Assembly: GCF_900115075.1 (NCBI RefSeq)
Contig: NZ_FOVG01000001.1
Span: forward strand, 310,001-374,000
Reading direction: 5' to 3'
Length of the DNA stretch: 64,000 nt
From: Candidatus Pantoea varia
GTDB lineage: Bacteria > Pseudomonadota > Gammaproteobacteria > Enterobacterales > Enterobacteriaceae
Position numbers and translations under genes: made by a program. The notes under the pieces were generated by a model. That model did no database searches. It was not told the DNA's origin and saw nothing but the letters and a program-made list of their open reading frames with translations. Of this stretch, positions 59,453-64,000 are shown in pieces. Position 1 is the stretch's first letter, and the number at the start of each line of letters is the position of its first letter.

Positions 59453-59973
59453 GGTTATCCTTAACATTGATGAAGTTGATCTAATGCGGGCAGAAACAAT
59501 CTATGGGTCTACCATTCTAGTATATTGAATTTTGAGAGGAGGTTTTTTGAAGCCTGTCACAGCGTGTTTAATCCACGGCTCTGGTCCGCTGTGAAGTATT
59601 TTCGTTCGCGCTTTTTGTCTGAGTAATAATTAATTCCGAATGGATTGCTGGTATTTTTTGTTATTGAAATTAATGGATTTTTTTAATATTAACCTGCGTG
59701 TTATTAAATTAACTCAATCGCATCCTGAAGTTTAAAGTTGATTATACTCAGGTGAGTAAACGCGGTTTTATTCTGTTTTAGGGAGGGGGGTTAACCTGAT
59801 GTGCCGGTGAATGTTATCAGGCAGGGAGGTGATGTGAACCGCTTGCCTGTATTTGACGTAATTCCTGAATGAAGGCAGCAATCATTACGCTTAATGAGGG
59901 GATGCTTTTACCTGCTTTGTTAACGCTTCTCAGGCTTAATAATCCCCGCCTGCGTTCAGGCGGGCATTTTTAC
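59453..59973. other. Region between the GntP gene and ubiG with a possible plus-strand transcript
   Basis: Much of 59520-59770 is AT-rich and should hold the GntP promoter on the minus strand. On the plus strand there is a -10-like TATACT at 59743-59748, a strong Shine-Dalgarno GGAGGTGAT at 59825-59833 directly before a GTG, a 12-codon frame ending TGA at 59872, and a plus-directed terminator at 59945-59971. No recognised gene fits, so a small RNA or leader-type transcript is possible. Confidence 0.35.
59945..59971 (+). terminator. Hairpin with plus-strand T-tract, beside the ubiG stop codon
   Basis: CCCGCCTG and CAGGCGGG form a perfect 8-bp stem with a CGTT loop and TTTTT on the plus side. 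On the minus strand it follows the ubiG stop by only 2 bases and has the weaker tract GATTATT, so it may serve both strands. Confidence 0.7.
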
Positions 59974-60699
59974 TCAGACGGCGCGGTGGGTATGCACCAT
60001 ATAATTCACGTCAGTCCCCGGGGCCAGTTTGAAGCGATTAGTCAACGGATTGTAGTGCAGGCCGATGATGTTACGTTCACGCAGCGTCGTTTCATCGACC
60101 CAGCCCAGCAGTTCGGAAGGACGGATAAATTTCTTCACGTCATGGGTGCCGCGCGGCAGCATGCGGAGTACATATTCCGCGCCAAAGATTGCCAGCAGCC
60201 AGGCTTTGGGATTGCGGTTCAGCGTTGAGAAAAAGACTTCGCCGCCGGGTTTGACCAGCTTCGCACAGGCGTGAATCACCGAGCGTGGATCCGGCACGTG
60301 CTCCAGCATCTCCATGCAGGTCACGACATCATATTTTCCGGCGTTCTGCTCTGCATGCTCTTCAACGGTCTGCTGCACGTAGTCCAGCGTCACGCCGCTC
60401 TCCAGGGCATGCAGGCGCGCCACGGCCAGCGGTTCCGCACCCATATCCAGGCCGGTCACGACTGCGCCTTCACGCGCCATGCTTTCGGATAAAATGCCGC
60501 CGCCGCATCCGACGTCGAGCACGGTTTTACCGAACAGACCATTGCTGTGCTGCGCGATGTAGCCCAGGCGCAGCGGGTTGATACGGTGCAACGGTTTAAA
60601 TTCACCCTCCAGATCCCACCAGCGCGAGGCAACGGCCTCAAACTTGGCAATTTCCTGCGCATCGACGTTATGCTGATGATTCTGCGGTTGTGCATTCAT
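59974..60699 (-). CDS. ubiG: Ubiquinone biosynthesis O-methyltransferase UbiG
   Basis: UbiG performs both O-methylations of the ubiquinone ring, using SAM, at the membrane surface. The 241-residue protein has the SAM-binding motif [19 protein letters not shown] near residues 59-77, motif II around [16 protein letters not shown] near residue 120, and the membrane-contact segment after residue 165. The length equals E. coli UbiG (240). It is divergent from gyrA, as in E. coli, with about 177 bases between them. Confidence 0.97.
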   Translation of the reverse strand: MNAQPQNHQHNVDAQEIAKFEAVASRWWDLEGEFKPLHRINPLRLGYIAQHSNGLFGKTVLDVGCGGGILSESMAREGAVVTGLDMGAEPLAVARLHALESGVTLDYVQQTVEEHAEQNAGKYDVVTCMEMLEHVPDPRSVIHACAKLVKPGGEVFFSTLNRNPKAWLLAIFGAEYVLRMLPRGTHDVKKFIRPSELLGWVDETTLRERNIIGLHYNPLTNRFKLAPGTDVNYMVHTHRAV

Positions 60700-60802
60700 T
60701 GAATCGTAACTCCTGACAAAATGTGCCCACAGTATAAACGCTTAACCGCCGTTGGCACACCTTTCAGGGGCAATGAAAAGCGGGGGAAATCGGTGGTTAA
60801 CG

Positions 60803-60831
60803 TTCACCAGAGCATTGCAGTGTGATATACT
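60803..60831 (+). promoter_or_regulatory. gyrA promoter
   Basis: TTCACC at 60803-60808 and TATACT at 60826-60831 are 17 bases apart, and gyrA starts 45 bases further. The near-consensus -10 fits the supercoiling-sensitive gyrA promoter of enterics. Confidence 0.65.
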
Positions 60832-60876
60832 TTCGCACCTTTAAAATCCGGGATTAAGTAGAGGGATAGCGGCTCC

Positions 60877-63549
60877 ATGAGCGACCTTGCGAGAGAAATT
60901 ACACCGGTCAATATCGAAGAAGAATTAAAAAATTCTTACCTCGGTTACGCCATGTCGGTCATCGTTGGCCGAGCTTTACCCGATGTGCGTGATGGCCTGA
61001 AGCCGGTTCACCGTCGCGTTCTTTTTGCGATGAGCGTACTGGGTAACGACTGGAACAAACCCTATAAAAAATCTGCCCGCGTCGTCGGTGACGTTATCGG
61101 TAAATATCACCCGCATGGTGATTCCGCCGTTTACGACACCATTGTACGTATGGCCCAGCCTTTCTCCCTGCGTTACATGCTGGTGGACGGACAAGGCAAC
61201 TTCGGTTCCATCGACGGCGACTCCGCTGCGGCGATGCGTTATACCGAAATTCGCATGTCGAAAATCGCCCACGACCTGTTAGCTGACCTGGAAAAAGAGA
61301 CCGTCGATTTCGTCCCGAACTACGACGGTACTGAGCAGATCCCTGAAGTTCTGCCGACCAAAATCCCTAACCTGCTGGTGAACGGTTCTTCCGGTATCGC
61401 CGTGGGTATGGCAACTAACATTCCACCGCACAACCTGCGTGAAGTGATTAACGGCTGCCTGGCATATATTGAAAATGAAGACATCAGCATCGAAGAGCTG
61501 ATGGAGCACATTCCGGGGCCAGATTTCCCGACCGCCGCCATCATCAATGGTCGCCGTGGTATTGAAGAAGCGTACCGCACCGGACGCGGCAAGATTTATA
61601 TTCGTGCGCGTGGCGAAGTGGAAGCTGATGCTAAAACGGGCCGCGAGACCATCATTATTCACGAGCTGCCGTATCAGGTTAACAAAGCACGCCTGATTGA
61701 GAAGATTGCGGAGCTGGTGAAAGAGAAGCGTGTCGAAGGCATCAGCGCACTGCGCGATGAGTCTGATAAAGACGGCATGCGTATCGTGATTGAGATCAAG
61801 CGCGATGCAGTCGGCGAAGTGGTTCTGAATAATCTCTATTCACTGACCCAGTTGCAGACCTCGTTTGGTATCAACATGGTGGCTCTGCATCAGGGCCAGC
61901 CGAAGATCATGGCACTGAAGGATATTCTTGACGCCTTCGTTCGCCATCGTCGTGAAGTCGTTACGCGTCGTACCATTTTCGAACTGCGTAAAGCCCGTGA
62001 CCGTGCGCATATCCTGGAAGGTCTGGCGATTGCGCTGGCGAATATCGATCCGATTATCGAACTGATTCGTCGTGCACCCAACCCGGCAGAAGCGAAAGCG
62101 GGTTTAATTGCTCAGGCCTGGGATCTCGGTAATGTGTCAGCGATGCTGGAACGTGCAGGCGATGACGCTGCCCGTCCGGAGTGGCTGGATCCGCAGTACG
62201 GCATCCGTGAAGGTCAGTACTATCTGACCGAGCAGCAGGCTCAGGCGATTCTGGATCTGCGTCTACAGAAACTGACCGGCCTTGAGCACGAGAAGCTGCT
62301 GGATGAGTATAAAGGTCTGCTGGAGCAGATCGCGGAGCTGTTGCGCATTCTGTCTGACGCCGATCGTCTGATGGAAGTGATCCGCGAAGAGCTGGAGCTG
62401 ATGCGTGATCAGTTCGGTGATGAGCGTCGCACAGAGATTACGGCTAACACGGCTGATATTAATATCGAAGACCTGATTAATCAGGAAGATGTTGTGGTGA
62501 CATTGTCGCATCAGGGCTATGTGAAGTATCAGCCGCTGACCGACTATGAAGCGCAGCGTCGCGGTGGTAAAGGCAAGTCAGCCGCACGTATCAAAGAAGA
62601 GGACTTCATTGATCGTCTGCTGGTGGCCAATACCCATGACACGATTCTTTGCTTCTCAAGCCGTGGCCGTCTCTACTGGATGAAGGTTTATCAGCTGCCG
62701 GAAGCGAGCCGTGGTGCGCGTGGACGTCCAATCGTCAACCTGCTGCCGCTGGAAGCCAACGAGCGTATTACGGCGATCCTGCCGGTACGTGAGTATACGG
62801 AAGGCTTCAATATCTTTATGGCGACCGCCTTGGGTACCGTGAAGAAGACCGCGCTGAAAGAGTTCAGCCGTCCGCGCAGCGCCGGCATTATTGCCGTGAA
62901 TCTGCGTGATGACGATGAGCTGATTGGTGTGGCGCTGACCAACGGTAATGACGAAGCGATGCTGTTCTCAGCGGCCGGTAAAGTGGTGCGCTTCGCAGAA
63001 ACCGCAGTCCGTGCGATGGGTCGTACCGCCTCTGGCGTACGCGGCATCAGGCTGGCTGAAGGCGATCGCGTTGTCTCTCTGATTGTGCCGCGTGAAGAGG
63101 GTGCCATCATGACCGTGACGCAGAATGGTTACGGTAAGCGAACTGCCAACAGCGAATACCCGACCAAGTCGCGTGCGACGCAGGGTGTTATTTCAATCAA
63201 AGTGACCGAGCGTAACGGTCCGGTGATTGGCGCTGTTCAGGTAGTCGATGGCGATCAGATTATGATGATCACCGATGCCGGTACGCTGGTGCGTACCCGC
63301 GTGTCAGAAGTGAGCGTCGTGGGTCGTAATACCCAGGGTGTGATTCTGATTCGTACCGCAGAGGATGAGAACGTAGTCGGTCTGCAGCGTGTTGCCGAGC
63401 CGGTTGAAGAAGAAGAGCTGGATTCAATCGACGGTAGCGTGGCGGAAGGCGAGGATGATATCGCGCCGGAAGCAGAGATCGACGATGAAGAGATTGCACC
63501 GGAAGCGGATGCAGAAGACGAAGACGACGCGGCTGAAGACGAAGAGTAA
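60877..63549 (+). CDS. gyrA: DNA gyrase subunit A
   Basis: GyrA is the breakage-reunion subunit of DNA gyrase. The 890-residue protein has the catalytic tyrosine Tyr122 in [12 protein letters not shown] and the quinolone-determining residues Ser83 and Asp87 in [13 protein letters not shown], both wild type. The C-terminal beta-pinwheel begins near residue 540 with the GyrA-box QRRGGKG near residue 563. The end is an unusually acidic tail rich in D and E (about residues 850-890), some 15 residues longer than in E. coli. Its own promoter and a terminator flank it. Confidence 0.98.
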   Translation: MSDLAREITPVNIEEELKNSYLGYAMSVIVGRALPDVRDGLKPVHRRVLFAMSVLGNDWNKPYKKSARVVGDVIGKYHPHGDSAVYDTIVRMAQPFSLRYMLVDGQGNFGSIDGDSAAAMRYTEIRMSKIAHDLLADLEKETVDFVPNYDGTEQIPEVLPTKIPNLLVNGSSGIAVGMATNIPPHNLREVINGCLAYIENEDISIEELMEHIPGPDFPTAAIINGRRGIEEAYRTGRGKIYIRARGEVEADAKTGRETIIIHELPYQVNKARLIEKIAELVKEKRVEGISALRDESDKDGMRIVIEIKRDAVGEVVLNNLYSLTQLQTSFGINMVALHQGQPKIMALKDILDAFVRHRREVVTRRTIFELRKARDRAHILEGLAIALANIDPIIELIRRAPNPAEAKAGLIAQAWDLGNVSAMLERAGDDAARPEWLDPQYGIREGQYYLTEQQAQAILDLRLQKLTGLEHEKLLDEYKGLLEQIAELLRILSDADRLMEVIREELELMRDQFGDERRTEITANTADINIEDLINQEDVVVTLSHQGYVKYQPLTDYEAQRRGGKGKSAARIKEEDFIDRLLVANTHDTILCFSSRGRLYWMKVYQLPEASRGARGRPIVNLLPLEANERITAILPVREYTEGFNIFMATALGTVKKTALKEFSRPRSAGIIAVNLRDDDELIGVALTNGNDEAMLFSAAGKVVRFAETAVRAMGRTASGVRGIRLAEGDRVVSLIVPREEGAIMTVTQNGYGKRTANSEYPTKSRATQGVISIKVTERNGPVIGAVQVVDGDQIMMITDAGTLVRTRVSEVSVVGRNTQGVILIRTAEDENVVGLQRVAEPVEEEELDSIDGSVAEGEDDIAPEAEIDDEEIAPEADAEDEDDAAEDEE

Positions 63550-63578
63550 TGTGTCTGACGTGAGCTGAGGTTCGTTGC

Positions 63579-63620
63579 AAAAACGGCAGGTCAGGGGAAA
63601 CCCGGCCTGCCGTTTTTTTT
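63579..63620 (+). terminator. Rho-independent terminator of gyrA
   Basis: AAAACGGCAGG and CCTGCCGTTTT form an 11-bp stem with a loop of about 15 bases, followed by eight T in all, 30 bases after the gyrA stop. Confidence 0.9.
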
Positions 63621-63648
63621 GGTGCCTGTGGACAAGGGCTGGATACAC

Positions 63649-63670
63649 GGGGCCGGGGGCCGGGGCCGGG
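63649..63670 (+). other. G-quadruplex-capable run after gyrA
   Basis: GGGG-CC-GGGGG-CC-GGGG-CC-GGG: four runs of three or more G joined by 2-base CC loops, on the plus strand, 29 bases after the gyrA terminator. Folding is inferred from sequence pattern; hairpins between CC and GG could compete. Confidence 0.55.
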
Positions 63671-63692
63671 CGGCTGCGAGAGGGGCGCCGCC

Positions 63693-63796
63693 GAAAGGCC
63701 TGCTATGCCCGATCGCAAAGAATTCCCGCATCCCTGCGGATCGGCCACGCCGTCCCTGGCGTGGACGCTTTGCTCTTCGGGCATAGCACGCCTTTC
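63693..63796. repeat. Large branched palindrome (possible MITE or structured RNA)
   Basis: Outer arms of about 28 bases (63693-63720 and 63768-63796) pair with few mismatches: GAAAGGC, TGCTATGCCCGA and GCAAAG mirror CTTTGC, TCGGGCATAGCA and GCCTTTC. Inside them are two further perfect hairpins, CCGCA/TGCGG (63726-63739) and CCACGCC/GGCGTGG (63745-63764). The result is a three-way branched structure of about 104 bases. No gene is evident inside. It could be a miniature mobile repeat or the mould of a structured RNA. Confidence 0.65.
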
Positions 63797-64000
63797 TTGT
63801 TTAAGCAGCATTCTCGCTTTTAGTTGTTACAGGCGGGTCTGTAAGCAAGCCATCTTGTTCACTGACAGCTAGCGCTTTCTCTGTCTTAAAAGATTCCCAA
63901 ACCTTCCGCTAAGCCTGCGGCTGGCTGGCTTTTTACGCCCGATAAAGCTAGTGTATGGGCATTAAAAATCGATGATGCGACTAACCTTGCCAACTGCGAG
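63797..64000. other. Right-edge region, unassigned
   Basis: A minus-strand frame is open from the edge to a TAA at 63886-63888 (about 37 codons, ending AAGLAEGLGIF). It uses several rare codons (AGG, CTA, GGA, TTA) unlike the neighbouring core genes. It may be the 3' end of an accessory gene outside the window or chance. I recognise no family and see nothing else firm here. Confidence 0.25.

Noticed and set aside
59869..60228. 119-codon plus-strand frame running into ubiG
   Set aside because: Most of it is antisense to conserved ubiG, and the terminator hairpin lies inside it; only the leader part is kept as a possible transcript.
61100..61150. Quinolone resistance change in GyrA
   Set aside because: Residues 83 and 87 are Ser and Asp, the susceptible wild-type state.
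63269..63811. 180-codon minus-strand frame covering the end of gyrA and the palindrome
   Set aside because: It is antisense to the acidic GyrA tail and its proline/arginine-rich composition is that of a shadow frame.

Overview
This window looks like a core chromosomal segment of a plant- or environment-associated enterobacterium in the Erwiniaceae, most likely Pantoea or a close relative. Gene order and protein sequences follow the E. coli 49-52 min region closely (flk-pdxB-usg-truA-dedA-accD-folC-dedD-cvpA-purF-ubiX-his transport, pta-ackA, yfbVUTR-alaA-lrhA-nuoA-N-elaA, nrdAB-ubiG-gyrA), with many substitutions and with insertions and losses relative to E. coli. The species call is inference; no rRNA or other marker is present. 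I see no tRNA, rRNA, CRISPR array, prophage or intact insertion sequence.

Layout. 1-2704: the 5' part of flk (cut by the window edge), then an accessory divergent pair (EamA-family exporter and AraC-family regulator). 2760-12884: the pdxB-to-ubiX block, covering vitamin B6, tRNA modification, membrane homeostasis, fatty acid, folate, cell division, purine and ubiquinone functions. It carries an ERIC repeat after pdxB and a textbook PurR box before cvpA-purF. 12885-16271: a basic amino acid/histidine ABC transporter with one binding protein gene, preceded by a sigma-54 promoter and an NtrC-type site. 16407-21718: a complete D-arabinitol catabolism cluster (divergent SorC-family regulator, dalD-dalK-dalT) inserted between hisP and yfcH. 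21752-24104: yfcH, yfcF and yfcD.

24214-31651: the acetate overflow pair ackA-pta, then yfbV, yfbU, yfbT, yfbR and alaA. 31652-34175: two long regulatory regions flanking lrhA. 34176-49333: the complete 13-gene nuo operon for respiratory complex I, with NuoC and NuoD fused. 49457-53691: elaA, opgD (located elsewhere in E. coli K-12), elaB and a CinA-like gene. 53832-57583: yfaE-nrdB-nrdA, class Ia ribonucleotide reductase with its ferredoxin, behind a promoter carrying paired NrdR boxes and DnaA boxes. 58121-63549: a GntP-family permease, ubiG and gyrA. 63550-64000: the gyrA terminator, a G-quadruplex-capable run and a large branched palindrome of unknown role.

Most of the window is ordinary core genome. 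The most interesting parts are non-coding: the G-rich run plus roughly 104-bp branched palindrome after gyrA, a possible unannotated plus-strand transcript opposite ubiG, a hexanucleotide tandem repeat between flk and the EamA gene, a perfect dyad upstream of nuoA, and the layered control regions before nrdA, hisJ and dalD. I found no convincing wholly new multi-gene system.
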